DNA from: Talinum fruticosum
Lineage: Eukaryota; Streptophyta; Magnoliopsida; Caryophyllales; Talinaceae
Direction of reading: 5' to 3'
Length of the DNA stretch: 64,000 bases
NCBI GenBank assembly: GCA_021018815.1
Contig: JAITYX010000026.1
Location: 3,782,001-3,846,000 of the forward strand
The position numbers were made by a program, and so were the translations under genes. Every line of letters starts with the position of its first letter. Position 1 is the first letter of the stretch. Under the pieces are notes generated by a model. That model was not told the origin of the DNA and did not search any database. It worked only from the letters and a program-made list of their open reading frames with translations. Shown in pieces: positions 32,685 to 43,416 of this stretch.

Positions 32685-33900
32685 CTCAACATACCTCTTT
32701 CAAGCATAAATAAATCCTAATGGAGCCTAAGGAATGAGCATAACAACTTTTGAACTTTCCTCATGCCAATCACTTTTTTTCCACTTTTTCTTAATTTTCA
32801 TTCTTTTATTTATTTATTTATTTATTTTTTCTGAACAAATGCTATTGTCATGGGAATCACGAACATTACTCAATTCTAAAGGGTCTAATAAGGGACTCGT
32901 CAATTTTTTTAATTATTTTTTTAACACATATCTCAATGTCAAACTACAAAACCAAATAAAACACCACCTTCATATAACTCTAAACTATCCAACCCAATAA
33001 TTGGGTCTCCGTAACCTTGCATAGGAATGAAAAATGTGTTTAGGCCGATGGTAAAGCAGATATGGGTGCAATAAAAAAAAATTGTCAAAGCTCAAAGGGT
33101 CAACAAAAAGAAGATATATAGTACAAGTAACTTTTTGGCTCATGTAGTTTAAAACTGAATTAATGTCTCTATCATAATACATAATCCATATGCCAAATGT
33201 GGTCTCAAAAAGAGATAGAACAAATTCTAGAGGAAATGTACCAAGGAAGAGTCACACATGACATGAATATATGAGACTAAAATTGATGAATTAGTCTTTA
33301 AGGTTCAAATTCTCACAAGTTTCACTACCAAAGTCAAATTAACTCAAAAATGGAATGTCGGGATTCAAATAGAACATAGAATAACACATTTTGGATCAAA
33401 GTCTATTATATACATCATACATGTATACAAACTAATAGCCTAATAATAAGGGGTCAAAGCTAATAAAAATGCCATAAACCCCAAAAAACAGACTTTTAAA
33501 GTCAAAAATCTTTTTGCTATTTTGAAAAAATTTCTTTTTTTTTCTTTTTCAAAATATTGAAGTCTAGCTTCTCCTCTCCCATACCTAGATCTCACAACGT
33601 CCCCATTGGGAGCCAAGGAGTAACCACACCAACAAAAGAGTCTCGAGTTATATACAAAAACACTACCACCAAAAACAAAATATGAATATATACATATGGG
33701 TCATCATGGCCATCAAGGCTCAACAACATCCAACAATTTATCCTCAAAATGATCACCCCACAAAAGCACAATCCTAAATATCAACAAGTAAAAAAATGAA
33801 AAGAAAAACACAACCCTAAACATCCACAACTAAAACTAGAAAAATAAAAAGAAAGAAAGAAAAACAAAACAAAAAGAGAAAGAGAGGGAACGAGTATATC
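32685..33900 (-). mobile_element. Athila-like element, noncoding internal region
   Basis: AT-rich sequence with homopolymer and ATTT/TTTA runs (32795-32830) and no supported ORF. It adjoins the gag remnant and probably belongs to the same minus-strand element. Nothing else is identifiable. Confidence 0.35.
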
Positions 33901-34679
33901 GGGTTAGGTACTTGGGTGCACCTAAACTAATGCCTCCTAAAATAGTACTAAGAAGGCTTGAGGAGCATCATTCACTCCTCATCTCAAGATTAATCTCCAA
34001 CTCGGATGTTGTCAGAGATCTACGGAGCATATCAAAGACCCGAGCACAAAACTTAAATAAATGCAATAAGAGAATACAACAAATATATCGGTGATATTCA
34101 GTGTCCTCTTAAACTTATCGAAGCCTTAGAAAAATCAAAAGAGTGATCAAAGAAGTTAGTCCACATGATTTTTCTAGGCATGTCCTCTAGGTAAGCATGA
34201 AAGGGTCAAAGAAGGAATGTAACCTCCAAAGGTACCTAGGGACACAATATTGCCAACCACATTCCCCTCAAGCATGTTAGATGAGTAATCCACATGACTC
34301 ACATCTAAATCGGAATCACAAATCAAATAGGTTGAGCTCACAAAAATGATCCTCATCTCATGCTAGATGAGTAATGCTAAATGATTAAAGTAAGTGGGTC
34401 GAGGGATACAAGATCATCAACATCAAGGCTAGTAGGCAATGCCTCAACCACAACCACCACACATGACTCCGCTAAAGGAGTCTCCCGATTAAGTACCTCA
34501 ACTAAAGCTTCTTCCGACTTATGATATAAATCATCCTCACCAACTAAACTACTATCAATATCAAAGGTAAGCTTAGTGTTTTCCTTATGTGTGATAGGTA
34601 TGGATGGAGCAACAATGGGTAATGTAGTCAAGGGAGGGTCAAGCTCTTCCTCGACTCGGACTATAAAGGAAAGGAAGAC

Positions 34680-34713
<34 letters not shown>

Positions 34714-35270
34714 AGAAAAACACCTCAATATTTTGCAGAACTAAGACTAAGGTCGGTTTCATGCAATAGGTCATACTCCCTAATCTTAATAAGACATGCA
34801 AGTTGCTCATTTTGTTCATCCATAGCCCTTATGATTTTGTAACAATTAACATAGCATTTATGAGATGAAATATCATAACAAGGACAAGAACTTGTATCAT
34901 GATCAAAAGAGTCAAACTTTTCACTCCAAAGAAGGGTAGGATTGGGAGTACAAGGGGATTGGATGTAAGATCCAGCATGATAAGCACAAGGGTCGGGGCA
35001 TGAAAATCAAGAATCGGTACAAGAATTTTCAAATTCACAAGTATCTTAACCTATCCATTTAAGTAAATCCCAAGCTTCATCAACACTTTTATCCAAAAAT
35101 CCCAATGGTCTAAAAGAGCAGGGGTGTCACTATTCACACCCTTATAGACAACATTTAATACTTCCCATTTTTCCAAATTGTTTTTAGAAAAATCAAGAAA
35201 AGCGTTAAGTCGGTCAAAGTAATGATAAAACAATTCATGCTCATACTGCATATAATAGTACGTAGCCATT
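33901..35270 (-). pseudogene. Athila-like gag, degenerate
   Basis: The minus-strand frame 35269-35051 reads MATYYYMQYEHELFYHYFDR then FLDFSKNNLEKWEVLNVVYK and ALLDHWDFW, a block recurrent in plant Athila/Tat-related gag proteins. It continues out of frame with DEAWDLLKWIG and CEFENSCTD. The frame 34631-34377 gives TTLPIVAPSIPITHKENTKL and further Glu/Asp-rich sequence. An acidic run is encoded by the CAT/ATG repeat at 34681-34713. Frameshifts and stops separate the blocks. Gag would form the cytoplasmic particle; this one is dead. Confidence 0.6.
34681..34713. repeat. (CAT)11 microsatellite
   Basis: Eleven uninterrupted CAT units. In the gag frame on the minus strand it encodes an Asp run, so it is a codon-repeat expansion within an acidic domain. 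Confidence 0.95.
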
Positions 35271-35353
35271 TTTTAAAATTTTTTGAATATTAAAAATTAA
35301 AAGCCTAGTCTAGAATGCTCAAGTAAGCTCCAATATTGAAACGAAACAACATT

Positions 35354-35369
35354 CCAAGCAACGACGCTA
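35354..35369 (-). promoter_or_regulatory. Athila-like primer binding site, decayed
   Basis: Minus strand TAGCGTCGTTGCTTGG resembles the Athila-type site TGGCGCCGTTGCCGGG. It lies six bases inside the LTR end and upstream of gag, as expected for the minus-strand element. Confidence 0.5.
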
Positions 35370-35375
35370 AAAACT

Positions 35376-36976
35376 TGTTAGGAAGAATTAAAGTCATAAA
35401 ATTATATAGCAAGTGCATGGCGTAGTTGTAGCTACCCGGCAAGCACGGGTCATGCTCACGAGGAGTTGTGTTTTAAATATTAAAGTTATCTTAAACTTTA
35501 TGTCTAGGCAAATCGGGAGCGGAAGAGATATATGATAACTAAATTAATCCTAGAAAGCAATAAAAAAATACTCAAGTTGTAATTTTACCACTTAATAAAC
35601 TAATTAATCAAAACAAGTCTAAACTCGCCCCAAGTTTATAGAAGTCTTTAAGAGTGGTTGATAGCACCATCAAAACCTCATCGAAGCCCCACTTTCGAGG
35701 GTCATGAGTTACTCTAATTATTCTAATCACCTACTTTTGTTGGGTTAGCCTAACTAAACTACAAAAATAGTAACCTCGGACCTAGCTAGGATTCAAGCTA
35801 TTTTCATGCCAAAATCCCAACTATTCTCTATACACACACTAGCAAATTGAATCCACCTTTCAATGACAGACCAACCGTCTAAAAGTCAAGATGAAAAGGC
35901 CCTTTCGGGCATCTCATCGAACATGTGGAAGATAAGAGAAACAATCCTAAAATACTAGTATAAACTAGGTAAATTAAGGCTCGGACAAGATCAATTAGCC
36001 ATAAAACGCTACTCACAACCAATGTGACACAAACTAATAACTAATTAACATGAAACACAAATAATCTAACAACTAAATTAATAAAGATCGACTCAAATAA
36101 CGACATAAACTAACAAATTAAACTTAAATATAAAATTAAACAATTAATATAACTAGTACTAATATCAAAAGGTAATAAAAATTGAACCTTTAAACTAAAC
36201 TAAACAAACTAAAGAGAAACAAGAGACAAAAGGGAAGAAGTTATTAGGAATGAATTGAACTGAAACCGAAAACTGCCGAACCGAATTAATAATTAAAACT
36301 AAAACAATCTATGAATCTAAATTATTTGAGTCTAAAATTTATAAGATAGAAAGAAATAAGTAAACTAATATCAAACCTAAATATACTCGGCCTTCAAGCT
36401 ACGGGCTCCCTAAAATAATAAGTCAAGCTTCCTTTTATAAGTCATGTGATAACCGCCCTTGATCCCTCATCTCTCTAGCTTTCCTTTATCTGTTTACCTT
36501 CCACATCAAAACAACATCGCCTAACTAATCAAGCCAATTTACATTGATGTAAAATTTGATCTCATTAATTTTGCTCGGTCCACGTAACCTTGATTGGAAT
36601 GAGAATAACAATTAGAACATTGGGATATTTTTATTAGTGCTATTAGGTAGGATTTTCATGGATGGACGTCAAATCATCGAGCTTGGCATGTGGACTACCA
36701 TGATCATGTGACACAAACCCTTTGGGTTGGGCTTCACATTCCTCGTATTTGATCGGCTAATTTCGGACTTGATTTGCACAATTTTGTCTCTCAATCTGTA
36801 TTTTCTATTTATTTAGAGCTCAACTTATGTGATCTCGCTCAACTCAATTTATTACCTACAAAATCAAACAAAATAAACAAAAAACATAAAAAATATTATT
36901 TTACGAGTCAAAAACTAAGTAAGGGTATAAATAACGTAATATTTTGACCGAACAAATAATGAAAGCGATAAATAAC
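35376..36976 (-). mobile_element. Athila-like 5' LTR (minus strand), interrupted by CACTA copy B
   Basis: The minus-strand LTR end is ...CCTAACA at 35376, beside the decayed PBS. It contains a TATA box with a pyrimidine-rich downstream leader. Its outer (U3) end is not defined; it may continue at 40014 beyond CACTA copy B. No ORFs of substance; AT-rich with many A runs. Confidence 0.5.
36431..36439 (-). promoter_or_regulatory. Athila-like LTR TATA box
   Basis: Minus strand TATAAAAGG, followed downstream by CTTGACTTATT; the only clear core-promoter motif in this LTR. Confidence 0.45.
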
Positions 36977-37610
36977 CACTACTAGAAAACCGACGAATAG
37001 CGGCGGAAATAGTGACGGAAATTTGTCACATAGCGACGGAGTTTCGAAAATAGCGACGGAATTAGCGACATATTATTTTCGTCGCTATAAACCGAGTCGC
37101 TAAAATTTAGCGACGGAAATTACTGAATCCATCGCTAATTAGCGACGGCAATGCCTTACGTAGCCGATGTAATTTAGTGACGAATTACATTTTCCGTCGC
37201 TGAATTTAGCGACGGAATTTCCGAGTGATTCCGTCGCTGATGCCATCGCTAATCCGTCGCTAATCCCTCACTATTTCGTTGCTATGTGTGCAGAATTTCA
37301 AAATAGATTTTTCTTATTCTTTGTTAACCTAGTACAAAAAATATGAATGTATATACAAATCCAACATTCACATATGTGACAATTACATTTGACATTTATA
37401 TATGCCACAAACTACTCATCCAAGTTGGATATACAAATCCAATATAAAGTTCACAATCATAAACAATCAAAACATATTTACAATCAATTCACAAGTTCAC
37501 AAAAACAACCATACAAAAGTTCACAAAAACAACCATAAACACATTATCGAAAAGTTCCAAAAATGTTCACCAATACACAAAAGTTTTGATGATAACGAAT
37601 TCAGGGTCCT

Positions 37611-38596
37611 CACTCTTCCTCTTCCTCTTCCTCTTTCTCTTGTTGCTGTACTCGGTCTATGGTGAGATCCAGATTCTTGCTGAGATTTCATAAATTCAGT
37701 GAAGCGTGTTATTGGCTTAGCGAAATTGTCCATCTTTTCTTTGAGCTGCCTATTTTCCAACCCAAGCACACGAGCATGCTCAATCCATTTATGTAAGAAG
37801 TTAAGTTATGCACTCGTTGTTCTCAAATCTCGGTGATTTGAAGGACATGGTGGTTTTTAAGTTTTTAACCTCATATCCAAGTCCATAAATGCTACCTTTG
37901 TTGTTCGCATTGGCTTTCACCTACAACTCATGTTGTGAAGGGATGGACACAAAATCCTTAGAAGAGTTGGGGTCATCGGTAGAAGGTTGAGTGGGTTGAG
38001 TGTTTTGCAACTTTTCCCACTCCTTTTCAAACTTTTCCTGAATAATATATAAATTTTTGAGGCATGTAACTATCACAGGTTGTCAAAGAACAACATATAT
38101 TGAAAAATAAGAAAATTGCATATATAAGGTAACTCACATAAATGGCCTTAGATTTCTGGTCAACCCATTCGTCCTTTTTTGTCTTGTGGGTTCGTGAAAA
38201 TAGTTGGGTCGATAGAGGAAGAACACCTTTAAGCTCCTTCATCTAAATCCAAAATAAAGTTAGTAGAGATTCAATTTACTAATATGAACATGTTAATAGT
38301 TACATGCGTAATCACTAAAGGGGTATGTACCAATCGCTGCTTATGCTCCGTCATAAGGATTGAGCCACAAGTATGAAGCGATGAACCAAGTCCACCTTGA
38401 TCAAGCATTGCGGTTTTTCCGAGCCTCGCTCATAGAACTTCTTGTACTCACCGGTTTCCCAATATTCTAACAACTCTCGCCAGTAGTTGTCACCCAACCA
38501 TTTTGGCTTCTTCTTATTTTTCCTTGCTTTCAGCATGAAATCCTTCAATCGATCACTTCCTTTCTTCTCAAAATATTTCCTAACATTAGTAAACAT
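37611..38596 (-). pseudogene. CACTA B Transposase_24 gene, exons 3-5 only
   Basis: Exon 3 (38590-38350) reads EKKGSDRLKDFMLKARKNKK then LGDNYWRELLEYWET and DLVHRFILVAQSL. Exon 4 (38242-38145) reads MKELKGVLPLSTQLFSRTHK then KKDEWVDQKSKAIYV. Exon 5 (about 38050-37611) includes NTQPTQPSTDDPNSS and a Glu-rich end. Exons 1 and 2 are deleted, so no start codon remains in context. Similarity to copies A and C is high throughout. Confidence 0.7.
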
Positions 38597-39313
38597 AAAA
38601 ACATAAAAACATTATTAAACATCCAACGGTTAAAGTGATTCAATATAAAACAACATATAAACATTAGTAAACAAATAAACATGTAAGCGTTAGATATAAA
38701 TATTCTTCTACTAAGAAAATACGCTTCAATTGTTTCACCTTCAATGCATGGATATGTTATGATTACATTTCTTATATAATGAACATAATATATTTAACCA
38801 TTATGCATTGAACATATACTTTTCTTATACATAAATTTCTTTAATTTCTATATTTTACTCTTAATTATTTATTTCGTCATTAAACTAACCATACCTAATT
38901 AGCATAAATAAACTCACACAAATATAATTGATTACATTATTTCTACCTAATCAGTATAAAATAAGTCACACACAATTATAATTTATAAAATTATTTCAAA
39001 ATTTACAACAACAATTTCATTTCTAATTTCACACAAGTAACCACTATTTATTAATAATTTGTCAAAGTTCAATAAATTTATAAATAAACCATAAACAATT
39101 GCACATATATAAATCACAAATCACATTTACTTCAACAATAATTTCTAACAAATCTAACCTCACATACTTTAAACAACACAACATCTATACATAAAAAACA
39201 CAATTGCACTTTTTTTTTTTTCAAATTCATTCACAAACAACATTAATTTGCAGCAAATTATATAAAATCATCAATTTGTATTAAATTATTGAAAACCCTA
39301 AATCTAATAACAA

Positions 39314-39690
39314 TCAACAAAACAATACCTTCAAACTAGGCGGTGACAAGGGCGGCGGCCGCTGCAGGACAGGCGGCACGGCGGTAGCGGCGGTAGCAGT
39401 GGCGAGGATGGGCGGCGACGACGGCGACCTCCTCCAGGCGACAGCAGCGGTGGCCCAAGGGGCAGGACCAACCAAGGAATATTCACCCATCTTTGGCTTA
39501 CGAACGCGAGGGCGGCGGACCAAGCGACGGTGTACGGAAACCGGGGCGGATGGAGATGGGGCTGGCGGTTGACCGGTGACCTGTGGGGGTTGTGGACGCG
39601 TGGTAGTGGGCTGGGCACTTTCGCTCACAAAAACGCTCGCACTCCTCTCTCTCTCCACTTTCGAGTTCCTCAGTCCGGCCGAAAGACCAG
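39314..39690 (-). other. GC-rich leader block of CACTA B
   Basis: The minus-strand frame 39658-39314 stays open for 114 codons (MERERSASVFVSESAQPTTT...), rich in Pro, Arg and Ser. The counterpart in copy A does not keep this frame, so coding is doubtful. Position just inside the 5' end suggests a leader exon; a captured host-gene exon is an alternative. Confidence 0.4.
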
Positions 39691-40013
39691 ATCTAAATTT
39701 TATTAGTCGATAGCGACGAACCTGTTCAGTCGCTATCGACTAAATTAATTTAATTATACTTTTACTTTTTGTTTTTCCTATATCCGAAAATTCTAAATAC
39801 CCCAGCTACGGCTTAGCGACGGAATATTCTGTCGCTAATTCATGCAGCTAAGGAATAGCGACGGCTATTTCCGTCGCTAATTCCAAAATAACGACTACTA
39901 CCTTTTTCCGTCGCTGTCGACACGATTCTCGCTTTTGTCGGTTTCCGTCGTTGATTCCGTTATCGTTGGTGACGGAACTGTATCCGTTGCTAATTAACAG
40001 CTTTGTAGTAGTG

Positions 40014-40441
40014 AGCAGATAGGAAAGCATTAAAAGAAAGAAAAGAAAGGAAAGCAAAAAGAAAGCAAGAAATAAAAAATTACAAGGGAGAGTAATTAAA
40101 TGCGATTACATCTTTGTCCACAACACGGAATGGATCCGGAATGAGAATGAAATGTTCACCAACAGAGTTGTCCCACCTATTGATCTTGAATCGCGAATGG
40201 ATCTGGAACCATGACGGTTGGTGAGCAAAATTCAAGAAGGCCTTTTGTTGAATTGGTGGCGGTAGAGTAGTATAGGAGAACGATGAGATGCTTTGTAGAG
40301 TGATGATTAGCTGAAAATGAGCGAAGAGATCATAATACCGATACAACATTCAATAGCTCTTAGCTTAATTTCAGTAGCATGTAGGTAGGTTAATTACCTC
40401 TGCCAAAGTGAGGGTTTGGGCCCTCTAGTTACAAAGGAAAA
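40014..40441 (-). other. orphan segment with an 89-codon ORF, unrecognised
   Basis: The minus-strand frame 40349-40080 (MLYRYYDLFAHFQLIITLQS ... INRWDNSVGEHFILIPDPFR ...) is not low-complexity and ends at a stop before a pyrimidine-rich tract. I do not recognise it. It lies between CACTA B and a solo copia LTR and could be U3 sequence of the Athila-like LTR, an element ORF end, or a host-gene fragment. Confidence 0.3.
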
Positions 40442-41005
40442 TGAAGACTCGGATCCTAACTCTAAGTCATTCTAAACATTATTACTCGAACACATTTCCT
40501 GAGCTAAAGTTGTCCTCATTCTTTATTCAATCTTCTATTTACAACTCCTAATCTGTATTTAATATTTTCTAAGTTGCAAAAGTCATGTAATTATTCACAT
40601 TGTTTTCTTACTTTCTGAGTAGGTCCCTTGACTCGAGTCAGTAACGGTTAACTCAGCTCGGTTGTCCCCGATTGTAAAGGTTACCTCGATCAAGAAGTAC
40701 TAGATCGGATAAGGTAACTTTTGAGTCTAAGAAAACACTATAAGGAATTGTTTAAGAGAGCAATTTTAGTAGAGTCAGTCCTTGTATTTTGTGGATTCAA
40801 AATTGACTCGGTGCTTGGATTAGCATTGTCCGTGGTTTTCCGCCCCATGAGGGTTTCTATGTAATTCTATGTTTTCACTTTTCCGAGTCCAATGTAGACT
40901 CGGAATCTTCTATTTAGCTTATCTGTTTCAAAAATCATTTAATTTTCTTCATTTCCCTATTCACCCTCCTCTAGGGTGACTTTGACTCTCCACGAGCAAA
41001 ACTTC
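40442..41005 (+). mobile_element. solo copia LTR, internally deleted
   Basis: It starts TGAAGACTCGGATCC and ends ...CCACGAGCAAAACTTC, about 564 bases against 1.3-1.5 kb for full copies; the TATA-containing middle is lost. The flanks GAAAA and GAAAG match at four of five bases, a plausible old target duplication. Confidence 0.7.
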
Positions 41006-41702
41006 GAAAGCTTGGTCACAAAATAGCCTAAAGCAATGCAATCAGCAACCGAAATTGATCGAATCGGGTCGGATTTCCTAGAAAGGATAAATGGGAAAAC
41101 CGGATAATATCCTCTTGAACTGGGAATCTGTTGAGGTGCCGCGAAGGCCGCCCAAGAAAGAAGTGACATCGCATGGAAGTTCCTAGGCTTCGTGCTCCAA
41201 ATGACCTCCGGGAACAAAACGTAGCGTTTTGGCAAGTTGAGCCTAAAAATGTAACGCCAGCCACAAACGGTGTTTTACGGATGCCTCGGGTTCCGTGCCT
41301 CACTTGGTCGCTGAGTGAAAGAGAGAAATGATGCATTTTTACAAAAATGGAAAACACCAGCACCGGTTCGAGTAGCTTTCAATTTTTGAAAACTTTCAAT
41401 TTTTGGAAAGTTTTTATTTTTGGCATATTTATATTTTTGTCATGTTTTATTTTAGGTGCGAGTTTGGGTTTCATGGTTGGGAGCCCAACTTGGACTTGGT
41501 CCGACCAAAAAAATGGGTTTGTGGGCTGACCTTAAGCAAAGAAAACTTTTTTGTGGTGTTAAGGGGTTCTTTGTGGTTTACTCGTTTCGTTATGCCAATA
41601 AGACTCCGACTATGATTTGAATCCGTAAACACGACTAGAATTTCATCACCGGGCTGGCAAAATAAATAAAGGACAAAAGGGATGACACTTTTTAGGTGTC
41701 TA
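41006..41702 (-). mobile_element. Tat/Ogre-type LTR, 5' part (minus strand)
   Basis: On the minus strand it starts TGTAGACACCTAAAAAG at 41702 and contains GCCCGGTGATGAAATTC..., which aligns with the plus-strand LTR at 43417 (…GCCCCGATGACGAAATC). The remainder is cut by the copia LTR at 41005. Confidence 0.6.
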
Positions 41703-42240
41703 CAGAATGCTACACATTTATACATTATAGGACACTAATATTAAGCCATTACACTACATACTATTCCAACTTGGCAATACTAAAGGACGATAAAGAAAGT
41801 TCAATACACGAATAAAATGTGAAAATACCAGTTTGGCTAGCATGCCACTATCAAAACCCTAAAACCCTAAACCCTATTTAGCATGGTATTGTTAAAACCC
41901 TAAACCTTAAACCCTACTTAGCATGCTAATGTTAAGAGAGTGAGCGAGGAGAGCAGAGTACAAAATAAGAGAGGGAGAGATGAGTTAGATACTAACCTTT
42001 GGTATGATGGCAAGAGTGAGAGAGAGGGAGCAAGTAATGACGACGAGAGTGAGCAACAAGAGTGTAGAGAGCAGAAAGAAGACCGAGTGACGAGGGCACG
42101 CTAGAGAGCAGCAATAACAGCAAGGAGACAACGAGAGAGTAGAGAGGAGAATAAGTAGAGACAGTAGAGAGCGAGAGAGACAAGAGTGAGACTAACAATG
42201 AGAGTGAGAGTAGCGAGCATCGACTAAAGGTGAGAGACTG
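41703..42240. other. AT-rich then GA-rich spacer with telomere-like repeats
   Basis: No gene. A roughly 40-base unit, TAGCATG...AAAACCCTAAA(C)C..., occurs about twice at 41839-41919 and contains CCCTAAA telomere-type heptamers (41853-41876 and 41893-41915). The GA-rich, AGAGAG-type stretch follows (41930-42240); its minus-strand ORF is compositional. Confidence 0.5.
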
Positions 42241-42467
42241 GTCGTGGGGTATTTTTTATTTCTAAAGACTTTTGATTACGGTTCAATGAGAAAACCGTAA
42301 TAATAGGTCACCTATTACTATGGTTTTTCGAGAACCGTAGTTAAAAGTGGACATTTCCACCTATGACGACTATTCAATTAAGTAATTGTCAACATATATG
42401 TAATAAAAGACCTCTTATTTACAAAAATGTCACTGCATCGGCTTTTACAAAGGCTTTCATAGTAGTG
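42241..42467. mobile_element. CACTA-type terminal fragment (third subfamily)
   Basis: It ends ...GGCTTTCATAGTAGTG, the reverse of CACTACTATGAAAGCC, and carries repeats of ACGGTT and AACCGTA in both orientations upstream. No matching left end is in the window, so it is a truncated element. Confidence 0.45.
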
Positions 42468-43416
42468 CGTGACACTTTAGTTTTAATGGTTTCGCCTTTT
42501 GATTAGCATGTAATTGCTTATTAAAGCCCAAATTCTCGATTGTTTTCGGACATCCGTAATTCCTCCATCCCTTCATCATATCTCATCCATATGAAATCTA
42601 AAAACACAACTTGAAGATTGAAGAACAAGATTGAAGCAAGTTTGAAGGAATTTCCATTAGAAATTTAAAGATTCAAGTGGAGTTTTTGAACACCATCAAC
42701 CTAATTCTTCATTCTTGTTGTTTGAGATTTGAGTATCATGTTTAGAATTTTTATTATTCTTTAAATAATCATGTGTGAGTAGATTTCTTTAATTTAGGGA
42801 TACATAATCCAAAACAATGGTGTTTGATTAGAATTTCATGGTTTGTGCTTGAATTCTTATTTTGAATCAATAGAAGGTTGTGTTCTTCATGCTTATCGAG
42901 TATTTTTTAAGGCCTTGAACACTTGTCATTTGAGATTAATATATGAGGTACTGAAATGTGAAATGGAATAATCCGATAACCAACTATTTTACTTAATTTA
43001 TGAAATTTGAGAAAAGTCTACTAAATTAGGAGATCACTTCGATAATTTAAAATCTTTAAGTTTGATTAACTTGAAAGACATACAAAAGTTGTTTATTAGG
43101 TTAATGAGAGCAATTCGTTAGGCATCAAAAGAATTATTTTGATTAATGATCCTTGATTCAATTGAAAGAATGATTGCACAAATTAGGTTTTAATAATCAT
43201 ACGCATTGTTTGGAAATTAAATCCGTAGATGCTTTTTATCCATTGATTAAATACTAGATCAATTTTTGTGATTATAATATTTAGAATTAATTTAGCGACA
43301 CAACTAACTCAAAAAAAACTGAAATTTGCTTAGCAAATTAGTAGAGGGCTCGTTCATTACGTTACTAGATTGAGTCCTTGCAGGATCAACCTTGACTTTC
43401 TACAACCATACCCTAT
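42468..43416 (+). mobile_element. LTR-like AT-rich segment, family uncertain
   Basis: Long AT-rich sequence with GTGTGAGTAGATTTCTTTAA and, near the end, GAGTCCTTGCAGGATCAACC, resembling the downstream part of Athila-type LTRs. No termini or duplication could be fixed and no ORF is supported. Confidence 0.35.

Larger units (their letters stand above)
36977..40013 (-). mobile_element. CACTA copy B (En/Spm), most deleted copy
   Basis: The left end is CACTACTAGAAAACCG and the right end ...CTTTGTAGTAGTG, with GCGACGGA-type subterminal repeats at both ends (36977-37280 and 39690-40013). Length 3,037 bases. The flanking triplets AAC and AGC differ at one base, so the target duplication has either mutated or been lost. 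TNP2 is absent entirely, and only exons 3-5 of the Transposase_24 gene remain. Confidence 0.85.

Noticed and set aside
34576..34842. ORF encoding a His run
   Set aside because: Produced by the (CAT)11 microsatellite on the non-coding strand of the gag remnant.
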